From Solibacillus palustris (GTDB taxonomy: Bacteria; Bacillota; Bacilli; Bacillales_A; Planococcaceae): a stretch of 64,000 nucleotides of DNA. Below are positions 36,049 through 44,964 of this stretch, piece by piece. Position 1 is the first letter of the stretch; every line of letters begins with the position of its first letter. A model generated the notes under the pieces. It ran no database searches, was not told the origin of the DNA, and worked only from the letters and a program-made list of their open reading frames with translations. The stretch is taken from positions 124,001-188,000 of the forward strand of contig NZ_JAKZFC010000001.1 of NCBI RefSeq assembly GCF_022549215.1. The letters run 5' to 3'. The position numbers were made by a program, and so were the translations under genes.

Positions 36049-37305
36049 ATGAAAAACACTTTGAACGTAGTCGAGTTGTTTGCAGGAGTGGGCGGGTTTC
36101 GATTAGGTTTAGAACGAGCGGACGCAAATGTTTTTAAAACAGTTTGGGCAAACCAATGGGAGCCTTCTCGCAAAGTGCAGCATGCATTTGAATGCTATAA
36201 AGAAAATTTTAAAACAGGTATGGATGATTATAGTAATGAGGATATTGCTGCAGTTCCTGAAACTGTAATTAATGATTTTAATATTGACCTTTTAGTAGGT
36301 GGATTTCCTTGCCAAGATTATTCGGTTGCGCGTAGCTTAAATAATGAACAAGGTCTAGAGGGGAAGAAGGGTGTACTTTTTTGGGAAATTAAGCGTTTTG
36401 TAGAGCAATCCCACCCTAAATATATTTTGCTTGAAAATGTTGATCGGTTATTAAAGTCACCATCAAAGCAACGCGGTCGTGATTTTGCAGTGATGTTAGC
36501 GACTTTCCGTGATTTAGGCTATATTGTGGAATGGCGTATAGTGAATGCGGCGGAAGTAGGATTTGTGCAAAAGCGTCGTCGTATCTTTATTTTTGCTTAT
36601 AAAAATCATTTAGACTTTGCACAAAAACAATTAAAGCTTACAGCTGATAAAATCGTGTTTCAGGAGGGTTTCTTTGCACAAACATTCCCTGTAAAAAAAC
36701 AGCCATATAAAAACCGTATTAATACAGTAAAACTGCCAAAGGATATTGTTGAAATTTCAGATACATTTGCACATGAGTTCCATACGGCAGGTGTCATGAT
36801 TGAAGGTAAGGTATTTACTGCACATACGGAAATTTTAGATGAGAGCTTCACGCCGTTAAAAAATATTTTGCAAGAAGAATCAGATGTAGATGAAAGCTTT
36901 TATTTAACGGAAGAGCAAGCAACAAAGTTTGCATATTTACGTGGTCCGAAAAAGATTGAGCGTACGTCAGCAGACGGTTTCAAATATATTTTCTCAGAAG
37001 GTGGTATGTCCCCAACGGACGATATTAATGGACCGGGTCGGACGATGTTAACAAGTGAAGCATCAGTCAATCGAAGTACGCATATTATTGAAGTCAATGG
37101 GCGAAAACGATTTTTAACACCGATTGAATGTGAGCGTTTAAATGGTTTCCCGACAAACTGGACAGCAGGTATGCCTAATCGTATGCGTTATTTCTGTATG
37201 GGGAACGCACTTGTTGTTGATTTAATAGAAAAAATGGGTAATAAAATTATTGAAATTAATCAGAAGGAAACCATTACTTCAACGCAAACAAAATTAAATG
37301 TGTAG
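36049..37305 (+). CDS. C5 cytosine DNA methyltransferase of the Sau3AI-type system
   Basis: A 418-aa cytosine-5 methyltransferase. Motif I LFAGVGGFRLGLERA (AdoMet), motif IV GGFPCQDYS with the catalytic Cys, motif VI ILLENVDRLL, motif VIII VQKRRRIFIFAY, a target recognition region of about 100 residues, and motif X MGNALVVDLI are all present. It would protect GATC from the divergent endonuclease by making 5-methylcytosine, as M.Sau3AI does. AAAGG stands nine bases before the ATG at 36049; an ATG at 36040 is in frame but too close to it. The shared intergenic region probably times methyltransferase before nuclease expression. Confidence 0.92.
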   Translation: MKNTLNVVELFAGVGGFRLGLERADANVFKTVWANQWEPSRKVQHAFECYKENFKTGMDDYSNEDIAAVPETVINDFNIDLLVGGFPCQDYSVARSLNNEQGLEGKKGVLFWEIKRFVEQSHPKYILLENVDRLLKSPSKQRGRDFAVMLATFRDLGYIVEWRIVNAAEVGFVQKRRRIFIFAYKNHLDFAQKQLKLTADKIVFQEGFFAQTFPVKKQPYKNRINTVKLPKDIVEISDTFAHEFHTAGVMIEGKVFTAHTEILDESFTPLKNILQEESDVDESFYLTEEQATKFAYLRGPKKIERTSADGFKYIFSEGGMSPTDDINGPGRTMLTSEASVNRSTHIIEVNGRKRFLTPIECERLNGFPTNWTAGMPNRMRYFCMGNALVVDLIEKMGNKIIEINQKETITSTQTKLNV

Positions 37306-37337
37306 AGATAGTATTTTATTATGTTTTCTTTCTTCAC

Positions 37338-37370
37338 ACCCCCCGAACCCACTCAGGCTCGGGGGTTTCC
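37338..37370 (+). terminator. GC-rich hairpin after the methyltransferase gene
   Basis: Stem CCCCCGA with TCGGGGG, then TTTCC. The T run is short, so termination may be partial. Confidence 0.6.
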
Positions 37371-37390
37371 TATTTCCCCAACGTCTTAAA

Positions 37391-37849
37391 CTACTCATCC
37401 ACCCGAATCACCCCAACAAAAGCAGGAAATACCTTGAACCGTTCCTTCAATTCAAATACATAAATCCATTCCTCAGTATGTGGCAGGCGTACAGATTCGT
37501 GCTGGAATTGCCTATACACACTATGCCATTTCACCGCATATGCCTTGAACTGCTGCTCATGCAAGCGTTGGGCATCGACAGGGTTTTCGGCGAAGTAAAA
37601 TGCGTACTCCTTGTCCTTCACCTCGGTTGCGTAAAGCTTGATGCGATTGATACCGAGTACATCTTGTGCGTTCATGTGCTGGAGTTCTTTGATTTCCTCT
37701 TCGGTGAAGGGCACATCGTATATGCGTTCGGGTCGGTCGTGCTTTTGCAGGTAGCCCTTTTTGAGTGCGAGGTAAATCCAATAGGCGCCGAAGTTTTGTT
37801 CGTACTTGACCATATCCAAAAGCAGCTGATAGACATTTGTTGTTTTCAT
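37391..37849 (-). CDS. Hypothetical protein of the phage-like replication module
   Basis: A 152-aa soluble protein (MKTTNVYQLLLDMVKYEQNF...). I do not recognise its family. It is rich in charged and aromatic residues and has no membrane segment. The ATG lies 5 bp downstream of the helicase gene's stop codon on the same strand, so it is the third gene of a three-gene unit with the DnaB-like helicase and the phage replication protein. The long rightward open frame covering the same bases is a shadow. A role in replication is inferred from context only. Confidence 0.65.
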   Translation of the reverse strand: MKTTNVYQLLLDMVKYEQNFGAYWIYLALKKGYLQKHDRPERIYDVPFTEEEIKELQHMNAQDVLGINRIKLYATEVKDKEYAFYFAENPVDAQRLHEQQFKAYAVKWHSVYRQFQHESVRLPHTEEWIYVFELKERFKVFPAFVGVIRVDE

Positions 37850-37853
37850 GGCA

Positions 37854-39107
37854 TTATTCCCGTGATACGACATGGCCAGTATTGCGATTGTAAAAGGCGT
37901 AGGCAGTACCGGTCGGACCGTTGCGATTTTTGGCAACGATGAGTTCAAGTAAATCGCCGCTGTCTTGTAAATCGTTATTGTAATACGAGTCGCGGTAGAG
38001 AAAAACAATTAAATCGGCATCTTGTTCAATCGAGCCCGAGTCGCGTAAATCGCTCATCATTGGTCGTTTTTTGCCACGAGATTCCACGTTGCGATTAAGC
38101 TGTGATAGGCAAATGACCGGGCAATTGAATTCTTTGGCCATTTGTTTTAGGCTACGGCTTATTTTTGTTGTTGCAATGTTTGAAAAATCCTGGTCGTTTT
38201 CGGATTGAATAATTTGCAAATAATCGATGAAAATAATTGGCGAAAGCGCTGGGTGCTGACGAATAATCCGTCTTGCTTGTGCGCGGATTTGGGCAATGGA
38301 CAAATGGCTTCGGTCATCAATATGAATTTTTGTTTTAAGTACACGATTGAGTACGTTCAGCCAGTTTTTAGCTTGCTCCTCTGAAAAATACCGCTTGGGA
38401 TTGCGTAGCTTCAGTCGAGAATAGTTACCGGCTGTTGCAATCATACGGTCGAGCAGCGTACGTGTGCTCATTTCGAGTGAAAAGATGATAGGCAAATGAC
38501 CATTCCACCCAGCATAAAGAGCTAGATTATTCATCACATCGGTTTTACCCATTGATGGTCGTGCGGCTAAAATCGTTACCTCACCTGGTCGGAAGCCATC
38601 AATTAATTGGGCGAGCGCTTGAATATGTGGAACGATAAGACCCGGTGTTGTCGTTTCTTCAAATGGACGGTTCTCCATATCGATTAACCTATTGGCAATT
38701 GTTGTATCGATGATTTCCCCTTGAAGTTGTGTTTGATCGAGCGCATGAATAATTTGCGGTATTGCCCAATCGCCTTCTGTTGCTTGAAACAAAATTTGTC
38801 CTTTTTGCTTTTCGCACCAAATTTCGCGCTGTAGCTGCACATAAGCATCGAATTTTTCAGGATTTGAAAAATGAATGAGCTCTGTTACATAGGGAAGTCC
38901 TATTTGCGTGATCTGCTCAAAGCGCGCACTGAGTGTCATGAAATCCACGGGATGGTTTTCAAGTGCAAGTTCGCGCATCATTGCAAACAGCATGCGATGG
39001 TGTTGGCCATAAAACATTTCTGGTGTAAGCCCACTATCTAAAATTAAATAATTTTCTTCTAGCATCGTTGCTAAAATACTCTGCTCCAAAAATTCTCTTT
39101 TCATCAC
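37854..39107 (-). CDS. DnaB-like replicative helicase (phage type)
   Basis: A 417-aa replicative helicase. The short N-terminal DnaB domain (about 1-100) is followed by a RecA-like C-terminal domain with Walker A ARPSMGKT, Walker B IIFIDYLQII, sensor region CLSQLNRNVESRGKKRP and DLRDSGSIEQDADLIVFLYRD. The chain is shorter than chromosomal DnaC (about 450 aa) and lacks part of the usual linker. It overlaps the upstream replication protein gene by 4 bases, typical of phage or plasmid replication operons. It is an extra helicase in addition to the housekeeping one expected elsewhere. Confidence 0.85.
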   Translation of the reverse strand: MMKREFLEQSILATMLEENYLILDSGLTPEMFYGQHHRMLFAMMRELALENHPVDFMTLSARFEQITQIGLPYVTELIHFSNPEKFDAYVQLQREIWCEKQKGQILFQATEGDWAIPQIIHALDQTQLQGEIIDTTIANRLIDMENRPFEETTTPGLIVPHIQALAQLIDGFRPGEVTILAARPSMGKTDVMNNLALYAGWNGHLPIIFSLEMSTRTLLDRMIATAGNYSRLKLRNPKRYFSEEQAKNWLNVLNRVLKTKIHIDDRSHLSIAQIRAQARRIIRQHPALSPIIFIDYLQIIQSENDQDFSNIATTKISRSLKQMAKEFNCPVICLSQLNRNVESRGKKRPMMSDLRDSGSIEQDADLIVFLYRDSYYNNDLQDSGDLLELIVAKNRNGPTGTAYAFYNRNTGHVVSRE

Positions 39108-39868
39108 CAGTCCTCCCCGGCATTAAAATCGAGAACAACAGCTTTTAGCATACGCGTTTGTGTGTCCTTCTTCGACAGGGCGTTATTTAAATAACTTTCA
39201 AAGTTAGATGGTCGAAATAGCGTCATTGGTCGCAAATATTTCTCCATTTCGTGATCATCTAGCCAGCTCATCACTTGCTCATCAATGACTAAGCAGCAAT
39301 CCTCAACACTGTAACCCTCCTTCAAGCGAGCGCTAATAAAATTGCGATTTGCCTGCGATTTTAGACTAAATCTTTTAGAAGCCTTGTCGTTTAAATATGT
39401 CAGTACCGAGTCAATTTTTTCGGTCAGCTTTTCGTTTTGAGCTGTCTTTTTGTTGCGCTTTGGCGCGTTTTGATTATCTTTTGAAATTGTTGTCATTTGT
39501 GCGAATGCATCGTCGTCAATGCTGTGCTGCTCCTTGTAGTCAGCAAGCATGCTTTGTAATTTGTCGTAATCGATTTTGTACCACTTCGTACGATCTACAT
39601 AAAATTGGTTGAACCTATCTGTTGAGTGCACAAGCTCTAATTGTTCAAGCTGTAGGATGATGCGCTTAATTTTTGGTTCATTCCAAAATGGCAGCTGCTT
39701 TCTCCAATTCGCGTGTGATTGGCAATACCAAGCCTCTCCATTTTGCAAGACGGTTTGCTGCTGTAGACGGTAGTGAAGCTGCTGTAGCAAAATGGCTTCA
39801 TCCACACCAATAACAGTAGCGACATTTGGTAAGACAATGAGTGGTTTTTCGTTTGTTAATAAGTTCAT
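39104..39868 (-). CDS. Phage-type replication initiation protein (conserved phage C-terminal domain)
   Basis: A 254-aa protein. The N-terminal part (about 1-110) looks like a winged helix (DEAILLQQLHYRLQQQ, then YCQSHANWRKQLPFWNEPKIKRI). A charged linker follows, and the C-terminal part (about 165-235) matches the conserved phage C-terminal domain often found beside DnaC/DnaB loaders (NRNFISARLKEGYSVED, then KYLRPMTLFRPSNFESYLN). It probably binds an origin and loads the helicase encoded next. AAGGAGG stands before the ATG. No integrase, structural or lysis genes accompany it, so the module is isolated. Confidence 0.82.
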   Translation of the reverse strand: MNLLTNEKPLIVLPNVATVIGVDEAILLQQLHYRLQQQTVLQNGEAWYCQSHANWRKQLPFWNEPKIKRIILQLEQLELVHSTDRFNQFYVDRTKWYKIDYDKLQSMLADYKEQHSIDDDAFAQMTTISKDNQNAPKRNKKTAQNEKLTEKIDSVLTYLNDKASKRFSLKSQANRNFISARLKEGYSVEDCCLVIDEQVMSWLDDHEMEKYLRPMTLFRPSNFESYLNNALSKKDTQTRMLKAVVLDFNAGEDW

Positions 39869-40487
39869 TTTTTGCGCCTCCTTGTAATCGTTCTTACTTA
39901 CTAAATAACAAGAGGGATCAAAAAAAGGGACGCTCGATGAAAATTTATTTTATTTTTTTAAATAATCCATGGTCGTATCGCTTTTGATACGACAATATAT
40001 ATCTTTTAAAAATCTTTAATACTCTAATTATTTTGAGTACCACAAACAAAAATATTGTGAATGTACAAGGTTTTCCCGTCAGTATGGATGCTAATCGATC
40101 TTGAGAAAGGAACAATGCGGATTGCGTGAGGAGAATGGCAACAGAGCAATATTCAGTTGAGGTGGTAGAGGAAAAAAGAAATAGATACACAACAGCACCG
40201 TCATGACTTGCAATGGATATGCAGGCTGCACAAGTGTTTAGCGATGTGCCAGTGAAGCATAATATTTTTAATGATCTTGCTTTTTTCATAGATAAGATAG
40301 TTTTAATTTTACCATTTTAATAGTGTCGAAGTTAAAGCTCCAGCTCATGGAACTATTTTTAAACTATCGGGAAATACGAGGTGACTTATAGATGAAGGTA
40401 GGGAGTGAGATAGTATTGATAGATTTTAATTAATTATGAATATATTGAATCAAATAGAAATAAATATATTAATAACAAAAAATTTTG

Positions 40488-40510
40488 AAAATTTCATATT
40501 GTGAAATTTT
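40488..40510. promoter_or_regulatory. Perfect 9-bp palindrome upstream of the catabolic cluster
   Basis: AAAATTTCA and TGAAATTTT are separated by TATTG, 66 bp before the flavin reductase start. Its size and AT-rich centre resemble IclR-type operators. An IclR regulator gene lies third in the cluster, which makes it the best candidate ligand-controlled binder. Binding is inferred. Confidence 0.5.
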
Positions 40511-40514
40511 ACTG

Positions 40515-40528
40515 TGTAAGCGCTTTAT
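40515..40528 (+). promoter_or_regulatory. cre-like catabolite repression site
   Basis: TGTAAGCGCTTTAT matches 12 of 14 positions of the CcpA box TGWAANCGNTNWCA, only five bases after the palindrome and upstream of the first catabolic gene. Carbon catabolite repression of an aromatic pathway would be expected; binding by CcpA is inferred. Confidence 0.55.
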
Positions 40529-40575
40529 TCCCTTTTGATATTATCATATTAATAATTTGAAAGGGGATTTTTACA

Positions 40576-41055
40576 ATGGACTTTAAGTTATTAAGACAGG
40601 CTTTTGGAAAGTTTCCCACAGGTGTAACCGTTGTGACTTGGTTTGATGATGTGGGGATTAATGGCATTACGGTGAATTCCTTTACATCGGTGTCGTTAGA
40701 GCCACCGCTTGCCCTTATTTCGATTGATAAAAAAGCAAATTCATATGAGCAGTTACAAAATAAACCTTTCACTATTAATGTGCTAGCAGATGATCAAGAG
40801 GCGATTGCCTGGCAGTTTGCGGGACGACCTCAAGAGGAATTGGATATTTCCTGGAATAAAGAGGGAGATTCGCCAAGTATAGCAGGTGCGTCAGGCTACT
40901 TTAAATGCAAGCATTGGAAGCAATATGATGCAGGGGATCATGTGCTGTTTGTTGGAGAAATTACAGAATTTGATCGTAGAAGCGGCGATTCATTAACATT
41001 TTTTGAAGGCAAGATGGGTTCAACGGAGATGTATAAAAGCCAAGAAGTGCAATAA
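40576..41055 (+). CDS. Flavin reductase component of a two-component monooxygenase
   Basis: A 159-aa flavin reductase of the HpaC type. Motifs: RQAFGKFPTGVTVVTW at the N-terminus, GITVNSFTSVSLEPPLALISI (flavin binding), and a C-terminal DHVLFVGEITEF. It reduces FAD (or FMN) with NAD(P)H and passes it to the oxygenase encoded 16 bp downstream. AAAGGGG precedes the ATG. It is the first gene of the cluster, immediately after the palindrome and the cre-like site. Coupling with the oxygenase is supported by adjacency and family. Confidence 0.88.
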   Translation: MDFKLLRQAFGKFPTGVTVVTWFDDVGINGITVNSFTSVSLEPPLALISIDKKANSYEQLQNKPFTINVLADDQEAIAWQFAGRPQEELDISWNKEGDSPSIAGASGYFKCKHWKQYDAGDHVLFVGEITEFDRRSGDSLTFFEGKMGSTEMYKSQEVQ

Positions 41056-41071
41056 ATTTAAAGGGGTGTAG

Positions 41072-42553
41072 ATGATGGGAATTCGTACTGGAGCACAGTA
41101 TCTCGAAGCATTGAAGTCGCGTAAGCCGGAAGTTTGGTTAAACGGGAAAATCGTTGAAAGCATTTTGGATGAGCCATATTTTAATCAGCCTGCATTAGAG
41201 ATTGCGAAGTTATATGATATGCAGCATGAGCCAGCGTATCAGGAAGATTTAACAGTTGTGTGCGAAGAAACGGGCGAGCGGATGGCGACATCGTTTTTAA
41301 TGCCACACAATTATGAGGATATTATGAAGCGTAGTAAGGCGTTTGAAGTTGTTGCACGCCAAACATTCGGATTAATGGGACGTACGCCAGATTTCTTAAA
41401 TACAGTCGTTACATCATTAGCGCAAAATTCTTGGTTTTTACGTAAATACAATGAAGACTGGGCGACGAATATTGAAAACTATTACAAGCATTTACGTGAT
41501 AACGATATTTTCTTAACGCATGCGATTGTTAATCCACAAAATGACCGTAGTAAAAATTCGCATGAGCAGGCCGATCAGTTTACGCATCTTGGCGTTGTAG
41601 AGGAGCGTGCTGAAGGGATTATTGTACGCGGAGCAAAAATGTTAGCTACGTTAGCAGCATTAACGGATGAAGTGATTATTTATTCGTTCCCAGGTTTTGC
41701 ACCTGGCGATGAGCGATATGCGCTAGCGTTTGCCGTACCGATTGATGTAAAAGGGTTAAAAATTATTTGTCGAGAGCCAGTGCAAGATGGTACACGGTCG
41801 ACATTTGATCATCCACTTGCATCGCGCTATGAAGAGATGGACGCGCTGCTAGTTTTCGAGGATGTACTTGTTCCTTGGGATAAAGTATTCCTATACAACA
41901 ACGTAGAGGCAGCAAACCTGCTGTATCCTATGACAGGTATAGCAGAGCAGCCAGCGCATCAATCAGGTGTACGCGGCTATATTAAGCTGAAATTTGCGGT
42001 AGAGGTTGCTTGTAAAGTAGCAGATTCAATTGGAGCAGACCAATATTTACACGTGCAACGGGATTTAGGTGAGTTAATCCAAAATACAGAGGTTATTCGT
42101 TCGCTCCTGCGCACAGCAGAGCGTGAATATACGATTACAGAGCAGGGAGAGGCACGTTTGAACCCAGTCGTATTAGAAACAATTCGCGGCATGATGCCGG
42201 ATATGTATCCACGCACCATTGAAGTAATGCAGGCGATTGGCGCAGGAGGCTTACTTATGATGCCAACAGAGGCGGACTTCTTAAGTGAGGAGCTACGTCC
42301 AACTATCGATCGTCATTACGGTGGTCGTGCCGGTATCGATGCAGAGGCACGCATGAAAATCTTTAAGTTAGCTTGGGATTTATGTGGCGAGGCATTCGGT
42401 ATGCGTGCGTTACAGTATGAGCGTTACTACACGGGGGATCCAGTTCGTAAGCGCGCAATTTTCTACAACAAGTACAAAAAGGATCATGCACTTGATTTAG
42501 CAAATGCAATTTTAGCGAAGGAAGATACGGTAAAAGAGCCACAAACAAACTAA
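41072..42553 (+). CDS. FADH2-dependent aromatic hydroxylase, probably anthranilate 3-monooxygenase
   Basis: A 493-aa HpaB-family (group D) flavin monooxygenase. It begins with [20 protein letters not shown] and has [50 protein letters not shown] and [20 protein letters not shown], all typical of 4-hydroxyphenylacetate 3-monooxygenase large subunits. The downstream genes process 3-hydroxyanthranilate, not homoprotocatechuate. The likely reaction is therefore hydroxylation of anthranilate at C3, as described for the Geobacillus thermodenitrificans anthranilate pathway. That substrate is inferred from context. Two adjacent ATGs (41072, 41075) are both usable. Confidence 0.85.
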   Translation: MMGIRTGAQYLEALKSRKPEVWLNGKIVESILDEPYFNQPALEIAKLYDMQHEPAYQEDLTVVCEETGERMATSFLMPHNYEDIMKRSKAFEVVARQTFGLMGRTPDFLNTVVTSLAQNSWFLRKYNEDWATNIENYYKHLRDNDIFLTHAIVNPQNDRSKNSHEQADQFTHLGVVEERAEGIIVRGAKMLATLAALTDEVIIYSFPGFAPGDERYALAFAVPIDVKGLKIICREPVQDGTRSTFDHPLASRYEEMDALLVFEDVLVPWDKVFLYNNVEAANLLYPMTGIAEQPAHQSGVRGYIKLKFAVEVACKVADSIGADQYLHVQRDLGELIQNTEVIRSLLRTAEREYTITEQGEARLNPVVLETIRGMMPDMYPRTIEVMQAIGAGGLLMMPTEADFLSEELRPTIDRHYGGRAGIDAEARMKIFKLAWDLCGEAFGMRALQYERYYTGDPVRKRAIFYNKYKKDHALDLANAILAKEDTVKEPQTN

Positions 42554-42569
42554 TCAGGGGGTAATGGGA

Positions 42570-43319
42570 ATGATCGCTTCTGTAAGTAAAATGGCACAAA
42601 TTATTGATTTATTTTTTGAAAGTGAATTAGCTTTGTCCAACAAACAAATTGCAGAAATGCTAGATCTTCCTGTTAGCTCTGTACATCATTTTTTAAAGAC
42701 GATGTGCGAGGAAAATATTTTAATGCAGGACAAAAACCGTAAATACCGCCTTGGCTGGCGCATTTTAGAGTGGAGCAACAAAGTAATGTACCAGCAAGAA
42801 ATGAATGAAAAAGTCGCACCAATTGCGGCAAGTCTAGTGAATCGTTTTAAAGGCAGCGTGCATGTGGGAATGTTTGATAACGGTCAAGTGCGCTTCATCT
42901 TTAAAAATGTTTCGCCTCATTCAGATGTACTGCCCACCTATATCGGCGTAACGCGCTTCCCAGCTCATGCGACCAGCATAGGAAAAGTGTTGCTTGCCTA
43001 TAATCCCTCTTTTGTGAAGGCGGTTGAGCAACGTGGGATGCAAAAGTTTACGAAAAATACGATTTCGGATATAGGCGTTTTGAAGAAGGAGCTACAGGTG
43101 ATTCATAAACAGGGCTTTGCTGTGAGCAATGGTGAAAACGAGACCGGTACATTCGGAATCGCTGCACCCATTAAAAGCTATAGTGGGCAAGTGATTGCGG
43201 CGTTCAACTTCGTATGCGATATCGATTACATTCAGGAACATAATTATCAACTTATTTTAAAAGAGGTTATTCGCTCTGCGCAGACTATATCGCGCGAGAT
43301 TGGCTATATAACAATTTAA
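42570..43319 (+). CDS. IclR-family regulator of the catabolic cluster
   Basis: A 249-aa regulator. The N-terminal winged helix has SKMAQIIDLFFESELALSN and MLDLPVSSVHHFLKTMCEE. The C-terminal effector domain has RFPAHATSIGKVLLAYNPS, GFAVSNGENETGTFGIAAPI and ends with the usual long helix. IclR proteins bind aromatic acids or intermediates and repress or activate the adjacent operon. The gene is co-directional and just 16 bp (10 bp to an alternative ATG) after the oxygenase. I prefer the ATG at 42570, eight bases after GGGGGT. Confidence 0.88.
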   Translation: MIASVSKMAQIIDLFFESELALSNKQIAEMLDLPVSSVHHFLKTMCEENILMQDKNRKYRLGWRILEWSNKVMYQQEMNEKVAPIAASLVNRFKGSVHVGMFDNGQVRFIFKNVSPHSDVLPTYIGVTRFPAHATSIGKVLLAYNPSFVKAVEQRGMQKFTKNTISDIGVLKKELQVIHKQGFAVSNGENETGTFGIAAPIKSYSGQVIAAFNFVCDIDYIQEHNYQLILKEVIRSAQTISREIGYITI

Positions 43320-43405
43320 AATTGCTTATGTAATTGGCTTATTCTTTTCCTCCATGAAGCGAAGTAAGTCGGGCGCATAGCATATAAAAATTAGGAGGTT
43401 TTACA

Positions 43406-43963
43406 ATGAACAATTCTACTGAAGTAAGCACAATGCAAGCACGCTCTCAAAACATTTGGAAAATCATCGAGGAAAATAAGGATTTATTAAAGCCACCAGT
43501 AAATAATACAGTGCTTTGGAATGATTCTCAGTTTTTAGTGATGTTAGTTGGCGGTCCAAACGCGCGTCGTGAATTCCACGTGAGCCCTTCAGATGAAATT
43601 TTCTACCAAGTAAAAGGCTCTTGCTATGTTGAAATTATTAACGACGAAAACAAACGTGAAGTAATCGAAGTAAAAGAAGGCGAAATGTTTGTTTTACCAG
43701 GCAACGTACCGCATTCTCCGCACCGCGTAGCTGACACATACGGCATTGTTATTGAATATAAACGCAAAGAAGGCGAACTAGAAGATTTAGTATGGTTATG
43801 TGAAAAATGCGATCACGAAGTTCACCGCGTAACGTTACAAGTAACAAATATCGGACAACAAATTGCAGAGGGTATTGCACATTTCAACAGCTCAGAAGAA
43901 TTGCGTACATGTGATAAATGCAATCATGTAATGTCCGAAAAAGTTGAGGAATGGCAAGTATGA
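43406..43963 (+). CDS. nbaC: 3-hydroxyanthranilate 3,4-dioxygenase
   Basis: A 185-aa cupin dioxygenase that opens the ring of 3-hydroxyanthranilate to 2-amino-3-carboxymuconate semialdehyde using Fe(II). The iron ligands are visible in RREFHVSPSDEIFYQ (His, Glu) and PHSPHR (His). The bacterial form's extra C-terminal rubredoxin-like iron site is present as two CxxC pairs (LCEKCDH and TCDKCNH). Length fits the prokaryotic type. AGGAGG precedes the ATG. The gene overlaps the decarboxylase gene by 4 bases (ATGA), so the unstable product is handed on by coupled enzymes. Confidence 0.93.
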   Translation: MNNSTEVSTMQARSQNIWKIIEENKDLLKPPVNNTVLWNDSQFLVMLVGGPNARREFHVSPSDEIFYQVKGSCYVEIINDENKREVIEVKEGEMFVLPGNVPHSPHRVADTYGIVIEYKRKEGELEDLVWLCEKCDHEVHRVTLQVTNIGQQIAEGIAHFNSSEELRTCDKCNHVMSEKVEEWQV

Positions 43964-44964
43964 GAATCGACTTCCACACGCACATTTATCCGTTAAATTT
44001 ACCGAATTTTGCGGAGAAATTTGGCAATGATAAATGGCCGGTACTGGAGCAAAAATGCTCTTGTGGCGCGGATATTATGGTAAGTGGCAATTTGTTTCGC
44101 GAAGTAACAGACCAAGTGTGGGACCCGAAAAAGCGCATTGAGGATATGAAAAAAGAAGGCGTTGATATGCAAGTGATTTCGCCTGTTCCCGTAACATTTT
44201 CATATTGGGCACCGGTAGAGCAAGCGCTTGAAATGGCACAATTCCAAAATGATTTTATCGCCGAGACAGTAAAGGAATATCCGGCGTATTTTGTTGGGTT
44301 AGGCACAGTGCCCATGCAAGATGCAGAGGTAGCGATTGCAGAAATGCGTCGTTGCAAGGAGCTTGGTTTAGTGGGTATTGAAATTGGTACAAATGTAAAT
44401 GGCGAAAACTTAGATGCAGACTATTTGCTACCGTTTTTCCAAGCGGCAGAGGAGCTAGAAATGCCACTCTTTATCCACCCATGGGAAACGATGGCGAAAG
44501 AGCGCACACCACGCCACAACTTTATGTACACAGTTGGTATGCCGAGTGAGACAGCTCTTGCTGCTGCTAGCTTAATTTGGAGTGGTGTGATGGAAAAGTA
44601 TCCGAATCTCAAAGTATGCTTTGCGCATGGTGGGGGTTCATTTGCCTATATTTTACCGCGCTTAGATCAAGGATGGGAAGTATGGCCACATTTACGTCTG
44701 ACAGAGCATCCACCAAGCTATTATGCGAAAAAGTTTTACTTCGATTCGCTCGTATATGACAAAGACAATTTTGCCTTTTTATTAGAGCGCTTTGGCCATG
44801 ACAAAATTATTATGGGTTCGGATTATCCATTTTTACTACGCGAGATTAATCCAGGCAAAGTCGTAGATGAGTCGCTACAACTTTCAGATGAAGTGAAGAA
44901 GGCTGTGCTTGGTGAAAATGCGCGCCAGTTTTTAAATTTAGCAAAGAGTGGTGTGAGTAAATAA
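43960..44964 (+). CDS. 2-amino-3-carboxymuconate-6-semialdehyde decarboxylase (ACMSD)
   Basis: A 334-aa amidohydrolase-superfamily decarboxylase. The zinc motif is at the N-terminus (RIDFHTHIYP), with conserved LFIHPWE, CFAHGGG and MGSDYPF supplying further ligands. It removes CO2 from the dioxygenase product to give 2-aminomuconate semialdehyde, preventing its spontaneous cyclisation to quinolinate. I chose the ATG at 43960, which overlaps the upstream stop and has GAGGAA nine bases before it; another ATG at 43951 is in frame. The stop codon shares one base with the next start. Confidence 0.92.
   Translation: MRIDFHTHIYPLNLPNFAEKFGNDKWPVLEQKCSCGADIMVSGNLFREVTDQVWDPKKRIEDMKKEGVDMQVISPVPVTFSYWAPVEQALEMAQFQNDFIAETVKEYPAYFVGLGTVPMQDAEVAIAEMRRCKELGLVGIEIGTNVNGENLDADYLLPFFQAAEELEMPLFIHPWETMAKERTPRHNFMYTVGMPSETALAAASLIWSGVMEKYPNLKVCFAHGGGSFAYILPRLDQGWEVWPHLRLTEHPPSYYAKKFYFDSLVYDKDNFAFLLERFGHDKIIMGSDYPFLLREINPGKVVDESLQLSDEVKKAVLGENARQFLNLAKSGVSK

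Larger units (their letters stand above)
39869..40575. other. 707-bp gap with a hairpin and traces of decayed coding sequence
   Basis: No intact gene is supported. It contains the hairpin GTCGTATC-GCTTTT-GATACGAC (39972-39993) and a rightward 62-codon stretch at 40135-40320 interrupted by a TGA, whose halves (MATEQYSVEVVEEKRN and LAMDMQAAQVFSDVPV) faintly recall the tail of a chemoreceptor. The last 90 bp hold the control region of the catabolic cluster (listed separately). A leftward open frame of 114 codons over 39945-40289 has no family features and was not accepted. Confidence 0.4.

Noticed and set aside
37298-37942. Rightward 214-codon open frame
   Set aside because: It lies opposite the leftward 152-aa gene and the helicase end; composition is Cys/Leu/Phe-rich as expected for a shadow frame, with no ribosome binding site.
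39945-40289. Leftward 114-codon open frame in the gap before the catabolic cluster
   Set aside because: No ribosome binding site, no family motif, and low-complexity hydrophobic sequence in an AT-rich region.
40576-42553. Assignment as a 4-hydroxyphenylacetate (homoprotocatechuate) pathway
   Set aside because: The reductase/oxygenase pair resembles HpaC/HpaB, but no homoprotocatechuate dioxygenase or downstream hpa genes follow; the dioxygenase and decarboxylase present act on 3-hydroxyanthranilate and its product.
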